A stretch of 64,000 nucleotides of DNA from an uncultured Jannaschia sp. GTDB taxonomy: Bacteria; Pseudomonadota; Alphaproteobacteria; Rhodobacterales; Rhodobacteraceae. Position numbers and translations under genes: made by a program. The stretch covers positions 1 to 64,000 of the forward strand of contig CANLTZ010000015.1 in NCBI GenBank assembly GCA_947494145.1, in the 5' to 3' direction. Positions 19,301 through 29,002 of the stretch are shown here, in pieces. Below the pieces are notes generated by a model. The model had not been told where the DNA came from. It did no database searches and saw only the letters and a program-made list of their open reading frames with translations. Numbering within the stretch: position 1 is the first letter of the stretch; each line of letters opens with the position of its first letter.

Positions 19301-19630
19301 ATGACTGACGACGAGCTTCAGAATACCATTCTCGAACGGCTCCACGCTGATGCGGACGCTTATCGGGGGTTGATCCGCGGCATTGCCACGGACTTCCCAA
19401 ACCTGGCGGCACGCCGGCTGGAAAACGCCCTAATGGTCGCAGCCGGGGAAATGGACGCCACTGTGCGCAACGCGGGCTCGCCTACCGACGAAGCGCGGAC
19501 GGCGCGGCGCTTGGCGCTGCTTCTCGGTATGGACATCGACAAGCTCGACGACCGCCGCTCCAGCACGCTGACCATGGGGCAGTTGCTAGAATGGTGGCAG
19601 GCAAACGACGATTTTTTTCTGCGGCTTTGA
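19301..19630 (+). CDS. Hypothetical protein
   Basis: Intact ORF MTDDELQNTILERLHADADAYRGLIRGIATDFPNLAARRLENAL; no family recognised. Confidence 0.5.
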   Translation: MTDDELQNTILERLHADADAYRGLIRGIATDFPNLAARRLENALMVAAGEMDATVRNAGSPTDEARTARRLALLLGMDIDKLDDRRSSTLTMGQLLEWWQANDDFFLRL

Positions 19631-19705
19631 CCGCATATTCCCCAAGGGGTCATCCCCCGATCCAAGCGCTCACGCGCATACGGTGAAACCGACGAAAGGG
19701 TCCGA

Positions 19706-19966
19706 ATGACCTTACCTAACACCCGCCGAACCAAACAGGACATCTGTGTCGCTGTAATCCTGCTCGGCCTCGGCCTGGGAAGCTTGACGCCCATTGCGAT
19801 GTCGGAACCTGCCCCGGCGAAAGCTGCCGACTCGGTCCAGACGGTCGCGGTCTCTTGCGACGAAAACGCGCAGCCAAAGGCTGTGAACCCGTGCGACCCC
19901 ACACCCGTCGGCGCACGCCCCAAGCGGATCGCCTCTTTGATCATGATCGTCGGGCTAATGCCCTGA
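19706..19966 (+). CDS. Small hypothetical secreted protein
   Basis: N-terminal hydrophobic segment DICVAVILLGLGLGSLTPIAMSEPAPAKA. Confidence 0.4.
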   Translation: MTLPNTRRTKQDICVAVILLGLGLGSLTPIAMSEPAPAKAADSVQTVAVSCDENAQPKAVNPCDPTPVGARPKRIASLIMIVGLMP

Positions 19967-20010
19967 GCCCCCTCGTCGACTGATCTACAGAACGGCTTCC
20001 CGGGACGCGC

Positions 20011-20715
20011 CTACGCCGCGTCGCGTGCCGCTTCGGCCGCCGCCCGGATATCGGCAATCGCTCGGCCGTAGCCTTCGGGCGCGTCCGCCTTCCCATGTTT
20101 GAAAACGGCTGACCCCGCCACGAAGACATCAGCCCCCGCAGCCGCGACGAGAGGCGCGGTGGTCGGATCAACGCCACCATCCACTTCCAGATGGATCGGT
20201 CGATCCCCAATCATGGCGCGCAGATCGGCAACCTTGCTGACTTGGTCATGCAGAAAGCTCTGCCCGCCGAAGCCCGGATTGACCGTCATCACGCAGATGA
20301 CGTCCACCATATCGAGAAGCGGCTGCGCCGCGTCCGCGGGCGTTCCGGGGTTAAGCGCCAGCCCCGCGCGCATTCCCGCCCCGCGGATCGCTTGAAGCGT
20401 GCGGTGAATGTGGGGTCCGGCTTCCAAATGCGCGGTCAGCACATCGGCGCCGGTTTCCGCGTAGCTTTCGATCATCGGGTCCACCGGCGTGATCATCAGA
20501 TGCACATCCATGATGCCCGAAATATGGGGCCGGATGGCTGCGCAAGTCGTCGCCCCGAAAGACAAGTTGGGCACGTAATGCCCATCCATGACGTCGACAT
20601 GCACCCAATCCGCCCCATGGTCTGACACCGCGCGGCATTCCGCCCCGAAAGCTGCGAAATCAGCCGCCAAGATCGATGGGGCAATCTTGACGGAGCGGTC
20701 GAAACTGGCGGTCAT
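20011..20715 (-). CDS. rpe: Ribulose-phosphate 3-epimerase
   Basis: KIAPSILAADFAAFG; WVHVDVMDGHYVPNLSFG; MTVNPGFGGQSF. Confidence 0.95.
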   Translation of the reverse strand: MTASFDRSVKIAPSILAADFAAFGAECRAVSDHGADWVHVDVMDGHYVPNLSFGATTCAAIRPHISGIMDVHLMITPVDPMIESYAETGADVLTAHLEAGPHIHRTLQAIRGAGMRAGLALNPGTPADAAQPLLDMVDVICVMTVNPGFGGQSFLHDQVSKVADLRAMIGDRPIHLEVDGGVDPTTAPLVAAAGADVFVAGSAVFKHGKADAPEGYGRAIADIRAAAEAARDAA

Positions 20716-20744
20716 GGCGTCCTCGCTGCGTGGCTCGCCGCCTC

Positions 20745-21314
20745 CTACCCCGTGGGCACGCGGGCGAAAACCCCTGCTTCCGTGACGATCTCGGACAAGG
20801 TAACGTCTGTCCCAGCCAGGGGCAGCGTATCCATCCGCTGCGCTTCCACTGCGAGGCCGATGGCGCGCGCACCGTTCAGCCCCGGCAGCGTGCGGTCATA
20901 GAAGCCCCCACCGTACCCGAGCCGACCGCCATCTGCATCAAACGCAAGAAGCGGGACGATGACGATATCAGGCACCCGCCATCCGCCTTCCGTCGGCACG
21001 TCCACCCCGAACGCGGCCTTTTCCAGCGCAATTCCGGGCCACCATTCGCGAAACCGCAGCGGCGCCCCGCGCGAGGCCACGACCGGCACGCACATCCGGT
21101 TGTCGCGGCCCAGGGCCGCCATGGCATGGCGCGGATCAACTTCGGACCCGATGGGCAGATAGCCCGCGATGACGGCACCGCGCAGATGCATCAGTCGCGC
21201 ATAGAGCCGCGTGGCCGCCGCCGCGCGCGCCAGCGGGCTTGCGCCATCCCGGGCCGCTTTGGCCGCGCGGCGCAATTGCGCCTTCCGTTCGCTCAGACTA
21301 GCGTCGTCCCCCAT
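20745..21314 (-). CDS. 5-formyltetrahydrofolate cyclo-ligase
   Basis: SERKAQLRRAAKAARDG; GGRLGYGGGFYDRTLPGL. Confidence 0.9.
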   Translation of the reverse strand: MGDDASLSERKAQLRRAAKAARDGASPLARAAAATRLYARLMHLRGAVIAGYLPIGSEVDPRHAMAALGRDNRMCVPVVASRGAPLRFREWWPGIALEKAAFGVDVPTEGGWRVPDIVIVPLLAFDADGGRLGYGGGFYDRTLPGLNGARAIGLAVEAQRMDTLPLAGTDVTLSEIVTEAGVFARVPTG

Positions 21315-21915
21315 GCAAGCCTTTGATCACCTCGCCGTCTCCGCCGCAACGCTCTCTGATGGGGTGGCCCATGTCGAGCGGCGACTGGGCCATGCCGTGG
21401 GCCCTGGCGGCCAACACGATGCCATGGGCACCCACAACCGGCTGAGCGGGATGGGGCCGGACGCTTATCTGGAGGTCATTGCCATCGATCCCGATGGCAC
21501 GGCACCCGACCGCCCGCGTTGGTTCGATCTTGATCGGCGCGCGGGACCGTCGCGCCTGTCGAATTGGATCATCCGAACCGACGACATTGACGCAGCGATC
21601 CGCCACATCCCCGTACCGGTGGACGTTTTGTCCCTATCCCGTGGCAATTTCCGCTGGCGCATGGCGGTGCCGCACGATGGCATCCTGCCGTTCGATGGCT
21701 GCTTTCCCGCGCTGATCCAATGGGACAGTGTCCCGCCCACCTTCCCCGAAAGCGGGCTGCGGATGACGGCGCTGACGCTGCGCCATCCCGAGGCCGACGC
21801 CCTAAGCGCCGCCTTGGCGCCCCTAATCGCGGAGCCGCGCATCACAGTGTCACCTGGCCCGGCGAGGCTGACAGCAAACGTCGACACCCCCGAAGGCCCC
21901 CGCACCTTGGCATGA
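21313..21915 (+). CDS. VOC/glyoxalase-like domain protein
   Basis: MQAFDHLAVSAATLSDGVAHVERRLGHAVGPGGQHDAMGTHNRLSGMGPDAYLEVIAID. Confidence 0.8.
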   Translation: MQAFDHLAVSAATLSDGVAHVERRLGHAVGPGGQHDAMGTHNRLSGMGPDAYLEVIAIDPDGTAPDRPRWFDLDRRAGPSRLSNWIIRTDDIDAAIRHIPVPVDVLSLSRGNFRWRMAVPHDGILPFDGCFPALIQWDSVPPTFPESGLRMTALTLRHPEADALSAALAPLIAEPRITVSPGPARLTANVDTPEGPRTLA

Positions 21916-22307
21916 AAGACGCGCTGGCCCCCGGTATCGAGGTCATCGCCGCGCTGGCAGAAGCGGCCCGCGCAGCCTTGCCCGCGGCGTTCGCGCTCGA
22001 TGCGGCAGAGGTATGCCTCGTCGTGCAGGATTGGCCAGACGACGCCACGCTGGATGCGTTGGAAATCGACGACGCCTATGACCTGACCGGCCTCTATGAA
22101 GGTGTCCCCTTGACGGAGCGGAGCGTGGAGGCGCCCGTCCAGCCGTCCACCATTTTCCTCTACCGGCGCGCTATCCTGGACGAATGGGCAGGACGCGGAA
22201 ACGTCACATTGGAAGAGCTTGTGACCCATGTGACGATCCACGAATTCGCCCACCATTTTGGTTGGTCCGATGACGATATCGCTGAAATCGACCGCTGGTG
22301 GGAATGA
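21912..22307 (+). CDS. Metallopeptidase family protein (minimal zincin, MMP-like)
   Basis: VTIHEFAHHFGWSDDDI zinc motif; ATGA overlap with upstream gene. Confidence 0.82.
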   Translation: MKDALAPGIEVIAALAEAARAALPAAFALDAAEVCLVVQDWPDDATLDALEIDDAYDLTGLYEGVPLTERSVEAPVQPSTIFLYRRAILDEWAGRGNVTLEELVTHVTIHEFAHHFGWSDDDIAEIDRWWE

Positions 22308-22342
22308 GTCGACATGAACGTCGCCATATAACCGCTTGAATC

Positions 22343-22365
22343 AAAAAGGGCGCCCAATGGCGCCC
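22343..22365 (-). terminator. Intrinsic terminator for carD
   Basis: Minus strand GGGCGCC-ATT-GGCGCCC followed by T-run, between convergent genes. Confidence 0.7.
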
Positions 22366-22387
22366 CCTTGTCATCTGTCCTGAAAAA

Positions 22388-22897
22388 TCAGGCAGCAGCA
22401 GGCCGCGAATTCAGGATTTCGTCCACCGCTTTGAGTGCGCCGTCTTCGTCCATGTCGTTCACGGCGGCCAGTTCGCGTGTCAGTCGGTCCAGGGCAGCTT
22501 CATAGAGCTGACGCTCGGAATAGGATTGTTCGCGCTGCTCGTCGTTGCGGTGCAGGTCGCGCACGACTTCGGCGATGGCGATCAGGTCGCCTGAATTGAT
22601 CTTGGCTTCGTATTCCTGCGCGCGGCGCGACCACATGGCGCGCTTCACCCGGGCCTTGCCCTTCAAAGTCGCCATGGCCTTCGTGACCACATCGGGAGGC
22701 GAAAGCGAACGCATACCCACTGTGGTTGCCTTATTCGTCGGCACCCGCAGCGTCATCTTGTCCTTGGCGAACGAGATGACAAACAATTCCAGTTCAAGTC
22801 CTGCGACTTCCTGCTTTTCGATGGAGACAATCTGGCCCACCCCATGGGCTGGATAGACGACGAAATCGTTTGGGCGGAACTCGGGCTTCTTGGACAT
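22388..22897 (-). CDS. CarD family transcriptional regulator
   Basis: FRPNDFVVYPAHGVGQIVSIEKQEVAGLELELFVISFAKDKMTLRVPTNKA. Confidence 0.92.
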   Translation of the reverse strand: MSKKPEFRPNDFVVYPAHGVGQIVSIEKQEVAGLELELFVISFAKDKMTLRVPTNKATTVGMRSLSPPDVVTKAMATLKGKARVKRAMWSRRAQEYEAKINSGDLIAIAEVVRDLHRNDEQREQSYSERQLYEAALDRLTRELAAVNDMDEDGALKAVDEILNSRPAAA

Positions 22898-23154
22898 AGG
22901 CATCCTTTCGATGTCTCTTTGGCGCGTTCACCCGATTCTCTGGGCGACAGAAACACCCGGCGCCGGCGTTGATATCCGGCGCGGATGTGACGCGCTATCG
23001 ATGTCGACCCACCACGAGCTATCGGTTGGCGGGCCTAAACGTGGCAGATGTGTCGAAGGCAATCTGCCAACACACTAGAAAATCATATCACAAAATGGGC
23101 TGCCGCGAAAGCGTCACCAAGCCTGACCCTTCGGACAATTTTCTTGACCTAAGG

Positions 23155-23496
23155 TTAGCCACCCTCGCCAGGGCTTTCCGAGAAAAGCTCCATCTTGCCT
23201 TCCTTGCCGTCCATTTCCTCAGCATCGGGCAGCGGATCCTTCTTGGTGATGATCACCGGCCAGTCGAACCCTTCGGAATATTTCCGATTGAACTCGACCC
23301 ATTTTTCCATCTCGGGCTCCGTGTCCGGTCGGATGGCGTCGGCGGGGCATTCGGGCTCGCAAACACCACAGTCGATGCACTCGTCGGGGTGAATGACGAG
23401 CATGTTCTCACCTTCATAGAAGCAATCGACCGGGCAGACCTCGACGCAATCAGTGTATTTGCAGGCAATGCAGGCGTCGGTGACGACGTAGGTCAT
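23155..23496 (-). CDS. fdxA: Ferredoxin FdxA (7Fe-8S type)
   Basis: [29 protein letters not shown]...[20 protein letters not shown]. Confidence 0.95.
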   Translation of the reverse strand: MTYVVTDACIACKYTDCVEVCPVDCFYEGENMLVIHPDECIDCGVCEPECPADAIRPDTEPEMEKWVEFNRKYSEGFDWPVIITKKDPLPDAEEMDGKEGKMELFSESPGEGG

Positions 23497-23637
23497 GGGC
23501 GGGTCCTTCTGGAAATCCAAGCCGATGTAGCGAGCGACCGGGCGGGGTTCAACCCGGTCCACATGACGTTTCAATGGTTGCACGACATCCTGGTGCACAG
23601 GGGTATGCGACGGGATACCGCAGGCTGGAAACGGCGC

Positions 23638-23991
23638 TCAACCGTCGGGGCCCGCACGGGTTGCATCCAGCCGACGTCGGTCCCGCCCCGTGGGCCGCGG
23701 GCCGACACGCGGGACTGGCGGCGGTGTCTGGTCCACATAGAGCGCCTGTGCCTCGGACGCGGGGCCCCGCCGCGTGCCCAATGCCGCCACTTCCACCACG
23801 CGGACACGGTCGCCTTGCGGAAAGGTCAGGGCATCGCCTGGCGCAACGGTAGCAGACGGCTTCGATATCTTTTCCCCGTTCACACGGATTCGCCCGTCCG
23901 AGACGACGCGTGCCGCAAGACTGCGCGTCTTGAAAAACCGCGCCTGCCAAAGCCACTTGTCGATTCGCAGCTTCGGACTTGCGTCGCTCAC
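23638..23991 (-). CDS. S4 domain RNA-binding protein (Hsp15-like)
   Basis: LRIDKWLWQARFFKTRSLAARVVSDGRIRVNGEKISKPSATVAPGD. Confidence 0.88.
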   Translation of the reverse strand: MSDASPKLRIDKWLWQARFFKTRSLAARVVSDGRIRVNGEKISKPSATVAPGDALTFPQGDRVRVVEVAALGTRRGPASEAQALYVDQTPPPVPRVGPRPTGRDRRRLDATRAGPDG

Positions 23992-26834
23992 TTGTTTTTC
24001 AGCGCCGCCAAAGCAGCGAACGGGTTGTCCGGGTCGATGGCCTTTTCGCGCTTTGGCTTGGCCTCATAGGTCTTGGGACCACCCTGCCCCTTCTTTGGAC
24101 CTTTCGGGCCCTTGCCTTTCGGCTTGCCCTTGCGCGGACGCTCGCCCTGGTGGTCGCGCCTTGGGCCGCGACCCGTGCGGCGTGGGGCCCAGGTGAAGGT
24201 GTAGAAGACCTCCGCCTCGGGGGCTGCATCCGGTGCGGCGGCCGTGTCGGACATCTCGGGCGGGGCTTCGGGTGTGGGCGCTTCGCCTGGCAGTTCGGCC
24301 GGTGGCTCAGCCGGGGTTTCCACAGGCGGGTCAACGGGCGTTTCCTGAGGTGTCTCCGGCGGTGTCTCCGACGGCGTATTGGGCGCCGGTTCTTCCTGCG
24401 GGTCAGCCGCGATGGCGTCGGACGTGGTCGCGCTCGGTGCCTCTGGCGCAGGCTTCACCTTCTCGCGCTCGCCACGTTCGGCGGCATAGCCAAGGCCCTG
24501 CATCAGGTCGGCGAATTGTTCGAGCGTCATGCCGGTAATCGACAGCATGTCCGGCGTCGCCTCGAACCCGCCGCGCGAATCGAGCGGGCGGATCATGTCA
24601 GCCAGACGTTCCAACATGTCGATGCGGATGGCGCGCATCCCCGCCAAACGGTAGCCCGCCATGGGGTAGTAGCCACCCGGCGCACCTTCGACCTTGGGCA
24701 CCGTCACCAAGCCCGGCGGCGGCGCCTCGGGGAATTCCGCCAAGTCGCCCCAAAGCCCCCACAACACCAGGCGCAGCCGGGTTGGCGCGGGCTTCAATAG
24801 AAGCTGTTGGAAGATCGTGAATTGCCCAAATCGCACACCGTGGCGGCGCAACTGGCCGCGTGCGTCCTGATCCAGATCTTTCACCTCGGCGACGACATCG
24901 GCGCGCGGCAGCACGCCCATGGCTTCCACCAGGCGGAAGGCGAAGCCGCGCGCGAGGCCAGTGACCGTTTCATCGCGCGACATGGCGAGAAGCGGCTCAA
25001 AGGCGGCGGCAACCTTGCGGTCGATGAAGTGTTGCAGGCGCCGCTGCACCTTCTGCATGACCTCGGGGCCCGCTTCGTCATCGACGAAGGCCTCAACCGC
25101 CGGTCTGAGCGCCTCGGCCCCCTTCACCAGCTTGCCCACTGCCTGGTCGCCCCACATCAGGCCACCCTGCTCGGTGAAATCCATTTCGGTGTCGGGCGCG
25201 TTATAGAAGCGATCCGCGCGCAGGTGGAATTCCGGCCGCAATGCCTGGGTGGCGGCCTGCCGCAAGGTCTTGGCCTCATCCGGGGTCGCGGTCGAGGTCT
25301 GGTGGAAGCGGAACCCTTCAAGACGACCCAGCGCCTCGCCTTCGACCACCACCTGGCCCTTGTCGTCGATTTCGGCCAAGAGGCCCTCCTTCATCTTCAG
25401 CCGCCGCAGCAGCACGCTTGTCCGCCTGTCCACGAACCGGTTCGTCAGCGCAAGGTGGAGCGCATCCGACAGGCGATCTTCTACCGCCCGCGTCGCGTCA
25501 CGCCAATGGGCTTCGTTGGCAACCCACCCTTTGCGCTGCGCCACGTAAGTCCAGGTGCGGATATAGGCCAAACGCTTGGAAAGCGTGTCGATATCACCCT
25601 GGGTCCGGTCGATGCGCTTGATCTGACGGGCCAGCCAGTCTTCGGGCACAGTGCCAGATTCGTGCAGAAAACCGAAGATGCGCGCCAACAAATTCGTGTG
25701 CTCGCCGTGGCTGATGCCCTGGAAGTCAGGAATACGGCACACATCCCACAAAAGACGCACATCGCGCGCGTCGCGCAAACGCACGGCCACGGATTCGAGC
25801 GCGTTGAGCGTCTTGAGGGAGGCCAGATCGTCCGCCTCACGCCCTTTTGTCAGGATCCGGTCGGTGCTGGGCGCCTCAAGCGAGGCGATCAGCGCCTCGG
25901 CCGTGCCGAATTCCAGCCGGTCGTTGCGCCAACTCAGCCGGTCGATGGCCTTGAAGGCATGGCGCTGGATGGCATCGGCCACACCGTCATCCAGCGGCGC
26001 GGCCTCACCGGTCGTGCCAAACGTGCCGGGTTCCGTGTAGCGGCCCGCGCGTCCAGCGATCTGGGCCAATTCGTGGGGCATCAGGGGCCGGATACGGCGT
26101 CCGTCGAACTTGGACGTCGCCGAAAACGCCACATGCTTGATGTCGAGATTGAGGCCCATGCCGATGGCATCGGTGGCCACCAGGTAATCCACATCCCCGT
26201 TCTGGTACATCGCCACCTGGGCGTTGCGCGTTCGCGGTGACAGCGCGCCCATGACCACAGCGGCACCGCCCTTCTGGCGACGCAGAAGCTCTGCGATGGC
26301 ATAGACGTTTTCAACGCTGAACCCGACGATGGCCGTGCGTCCGGGCATGCGGCTGATCTTTTTAGAGCCGGTATAAGTGAGGTCGCTGAACCGCTCGCGC
26401 CGGATGAACTGCACATCGGGCACAAGCTCCGATATGGCGGGCCGCATCGTGTCAGAGCCCAGAAACAGCGTCTCATGCTGGCCCCGGGTGTGAAGCAACC
26501 GGTCGGTAAACACGTGGCCCCGTTCGGGGTCGGCGCAAAGCTGGATTTCGTCAATGGCCACGAAATCGGTGCCCATGCCCTGGGGCATGGCCTCCACCGT
26601 GCAGACCCAATAGGCGGTGCGGGGCGGCACGATGCGTTCTTCGCCCGTGACCAACGCCACCACCGAGGGGCCCCGCAAATCCACCAGCCGGTCATAGATT
26701 TCGCGCGCCAGCAGCCGCAGCGGCAGTCCGATCACACCGCTGCCATAGGCCAACATGCGCTCAATGGCGTAATGGGTCTTGCCGGTATTCGTCGGCCCAA
26801 GGACCGCCGTCACCCGCCCTCTTTGCTGGAGCAC
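23988..26834 (-). CDS. SUV3-like helicase-related protein with Pro/Glu/Thr-rich tail
   Basis: AVLGPTNTGKTHYAIERML (Walker A), AIDEIQL, QIAGRAGRY; low-complexity C-terminal tail. Confidence 0.88.
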   Translation of the reverse strand: MLQQRGRVTAVLGPTNTGKTHYAIERMLAYGSGVIGLPLRLLAREIYDRLVDLRGPSVVALVTGEERIVPPRTAYWVCTVEAMPQGMGTDFVAIDEIQLCADPERGHVFTDRLLHTRGQHETLFLGSDTMRPAISELVPDVQFIRRERFSDLTYTGSKKISRMPGRTAIVGFSVENVYAIAELLRRQKGGAAVVMGALSPRTRNAQVAMYQNGDVDYLVATDAIGMGLNLDIKHVAFSATSKFDGRRIRPLMPHELAQIAGRAGRYTEPGTFGTTGEAAPLDDGVADAIQRHAFKAIDRLSWRNDRLEFGTAEALIASLEAPSTDRILTKGREADDLASLKTLNALESVAVRLRDARDVRLLWDVCRIPDFQGISHGEHTNLLARIFGFLHESGTVPEDWLARQIKRIDRTQGDIDTLSKRLAYIRTWTYVAQRKGWVANEAHWRDATRAVEDRLSDALHLALTNRFVDRRTSVLLRRLKMKEGLLAEIDDKGQVVVEGEALGRLEGFRFHQTSTATPDEAKTLRQAATQALRPEFHLRADRFYNAPDTEMDFTEQGGLMWGDQAVGKLVKGAEALRPAVEAFVDDEAGPEVMQKVQRRLQHFIDRKVAAAFEPLLAMSRDETVTGLARGFAFRLVEAMGVLPRADVVAEVKDLDQDARGQLRRHGVRFGQFTIFQQLLLKPAPTRLRLVLWGLWGDLAEFPEAPPPGLVTVPKVEGAPGGYYPMAGYRLAGMRAIRIDMLERLADMIRPLDSRGGFEATPDMLSITGMTLEQFADLMQGLGYAAERGEREKVKPAPEAPSATTSDAIAADPQEEPAPNTPSETPPETPQETPVDPPVETPAEPPAELPGEAPTPEAPPEMSDTAAAPDAAPEAEVFYTFTWAPRRTGRGPRRDHQGERPRKGKPKGKGPKGPKKGQGGPKTYEAKPKREKAIDPDNPFAALAALKNK

Positions 26835-27409
26835 TAGAGCGTCCGTTCCCCGGTCTGCGTCCCAAGCCGTTCCACGGCGCCGTTGATGTTGTCATCGGCG
26901 GGGTGAATGTCTTGCGCCCGCTCGAATGCACGCAGCGCGGCCTTAGGCTCCCCCAGCGATTCCAGAATGATGCCCAGCCCCGTCAGCGCCCCGAAATGCC
27001 GCGGCTCCAGGATGAGGACCTGTTCGATATCCGACATCGCCTCGCCGTAGCGGTCCATCAGGAAAAACGCGGTGGCGCGTTGGTTCCAGCCTTCAGCGAA
27101 GTCCGGCGCGTGGTCGGTCAGCGCAGTCAGGTGGGTGATGGCACGCACATAGTCGCCCTCGGCTATGGCGTCCTGTCCGCGGGTCAGCAGCAGGTCAATG
27201 GCCGCACTGCCCGAATGGGTCCAGCGTTCCTGAATCTCGGCGGCAAGGCGGTTGGCCTCAACGGCCTCCTCTTCCGCAGTCAAGGTCGACAACCGATCCA
27301 GCAACTCACCTGCGTCCCGGCTCAGCACGTCTTGCGCAGATGCAGACGTCACGTAAAGAAACGGAATTGCGATGGCGAGGGCCTTGAGAGTGACGCGCAG
27401 GTCAATCAT
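26834..27409 (-). CDS. Tetratricopeptide repeat protein, secreted
   Basis: Signal peptide; FAEGWNQRATAFFLMDRYGEAMSDIEQVLILEPRHFGALTGLGIILESLGEPKAALRAFERAQDIHP. Confidence 0.85.
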   Translation of the reverse strand: MIDLRVTLKALAIAIPFLYVTSASAQDVLSRDAGELLDRLSTLTAEEEAVEANRLAAEIQERWTHSGSAAIDLLLTRGQDAIAEGDYVRAITHLTALTDHAPDFAEGWNQRATAFFLMDRYGEAMSDIEQVLILEPRHFGALTGLGIILESLGEPKAALRAFERAQDIHPADDNINGAVERLGTQTGERTL

Positions 27410-27460
27410 TGTTCTTCCTGCTCCCGCCGCGCAGAAGCGGCGTCCAGTCCAGAGGTTACC

Positions 27461-27742
27461 ATGAGCGACATCATCAACGAAGCCGTCACACAGCTTTCAG
27501 CAAAGATTGGCACCTTCGACGGGTCCGTCAAGTTCGTCGTGGAAGGCGAAGGCACAATCATGGTCGATCAGGACGGTGTACGCGCCGCGGATGAAGACGC
27601 CGAATGCACCCTGACCGCCGACGAAGACACGTTCCGCGGCATCCTCAGCGGTGAGTTGAACCCCACCTCCGCCTTCATGTCCGGCAAGTTGAGCGTGGAC
27701 GGCGATATGGGCCAGGCCATGAAGCTCGGCACTGTTCTCTGA
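27461..27742 (+). CDS. SCP2 sterol-binding domain protein
   Basis: VKFVVEGEGTIMVDQDGVRAADEDAECTLTADEDTFRGILSGELNPTSAFMSGKLSVDGDMGQAMKL. Confidence 0.88.
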   Translation: MSDIINEAVTQLSAKIGTFDGSVKFVVEGEGTIMVDQDGVRAADEDAECTLTADEDTFRGILSGELNPTSAFMSGKLSVDGDMGQAMKLGTVL

Positions 27743-27745
27743 CCG

Positions 27746-28672
27746 TTGGAGGCCGCCCCCTACCACCATGACGTCGCAGCCGACCCGGCCTGCGGCGCCC
27801 AGGCCGTCTGGCTGCGGGCGGGCGACGGAACGCGTTTGCGGGCGGCGACGTGGAGGGCCGGGGAACGCGGCACTGTCCTTCTGTTGCAGGGCCGTACCGA
27901 GTATATCGAGAAATATTCCGATGCCGCGCGCGAGCTTGGTCTGCGCGGCTTTGCGTCGGCGGCCATCGACTGGCGCGGCCAAGGTCTGTCGCCCCGACCC
28001 AAGCGCGACCCGCGCGTGGGCCACGTCAAGCATTTCAGTGACTTCCAGAACGACGTTGATGTACTTTTGGCCCATTGCGACGCGCTGGACATGCCCCGTC
28101 CCTGGCACATGATGGCCCATTCCATGGGCGGCCCCATCGGATTGGCCGCGCTACACCGGCGCCCGGAAATCGCCCGCGCCGTGTTTTCGGCGCCCATGTG
28201 GGGCCTGCCGCTGGCGCCTGGCCGCCGCGCGCTGGCCTGGGGCACGTCGACGGCGGCAACGCTGGTGGGTTTGGGCGACCGGGAAACCCCTGCCTCGGGC
28301 AAAGTGGGCGACCCGGCGGCCGCCCCGTTTAAGGGCAATCTGCTGACCTCTGATCCAGACATGTTCGCCTGGATGAAACGCCAGATCGTCACGCATCCCG
28401 AGCTCGCCCTGGGCGGCCCATCCCTTGGCTGGCTCTTCGCCGCGTTGCGCGAAATGAACCGCCTGGCGCGCGAGGCGGCCCCAGACGTGCCTTGCCTGAC
28501 TTTCTTGGGGGATGACGAAGAAATCGTGTCCAAAGACGCGATCCATGTGCGCATGAAATCCTGGCCCAAGGGCCATTTGGAGGAAATCCCCGGCGCGCGC
28601 CACGAAGTCCTGATGGAAACGCCGGACATCCGCGCCCGCGTTTATGATGCGATTGCGGCCCATCTGGGGTGA
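27746..28672 (+). CDS. Alpha/beta hydrolase (lysophospholipase-like)
   Basis: RGFASAAIDWRGQGLSPRP; MMAHSMGGPIGL nucleophile elbow; TTG start. Confidence 0.85.
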   Translation: MEAAPYHHDVAADPACGAQAVWLRAGDGTRLRAATWRAGERGTVLLLQGRTEYIEKYSDAARELGLRGFASAAIDWRGQGLSPRPKRDPRVGHVKHFSDFQNDVDVLLAHCDALDMPRPWHMMAHSMGGPIGLAALHRRPEIARAVFSAPMWGLPLAPGRRALAWGTSTAATLVGLGDRETPASGKVGDPAAAPFKGNLLTSDPDMFAWMKRQIVTHPELALGGPSLGWLFAALREMNRLAREAAPDVPCLTFLGDDEEIVSKDAIHVRMKSWPKGHLEEIPGARHEVLMETPDIRARVYDAIAAHLG

Positions 28673-28764
28673 GGCGGCGCGGGACGGGACTGTCCACAAA
28701 CAGGATATCTGCTTGGCACCCTGGACCGGAATAAAGCCCGCAGAACGCCTGTTCATAGCAGTTC

Positions 28765-28880
28765 TATAGCGGTTCTCGAAAAACCTGAAGCATCAGCTTT
28801 TCGAGAAACGGTGCAACATCAGTGCGATGGCGGGACGTTTTTCGGAAATGCTGATTCAGGTTTTCCGAAAACCGCTTTAG
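28765..28880 (+). repeat. Nested palindromic repeat, copy A (116 bp)
   Basis: TATAGCGGTTCTCGAAAAACCTGA...TTCAGGTTTTCCGAAAACCGCTTTAG; ungapped match to the reverse complement of 31061-31176. Confidence 0.85.
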
Positions 28881-28982
28881 AAGAACCTGGGCCAACAGCT
28901 TTTCGAGAACCGGTGCAACATCAAGGCTATGCCGAGACAACCTTCGAAAATGCTGGCTTAAGTCTTTTCAAAACGGTGTAGC
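28880..28982 (+). repeat. Degenerate tandem copy of the same repeat (copy A')
   Basis: AGAAGAACCTGGGCCAACAGCTTTTCGAGAACCGGTGCAACATCA... aligns to copy A from its position 14. Confidence 0.7.
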
Positions 28983-29002
28983 ACCAAGCTCGCCCTATCC
29001 GG

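Noticed and set aside
24807-26240. 477-aa plus-strand ORF antisense to the SUV3-like helicase
   Set aside because: Shadow ORF; helicase motifs on the minus strand are clear.
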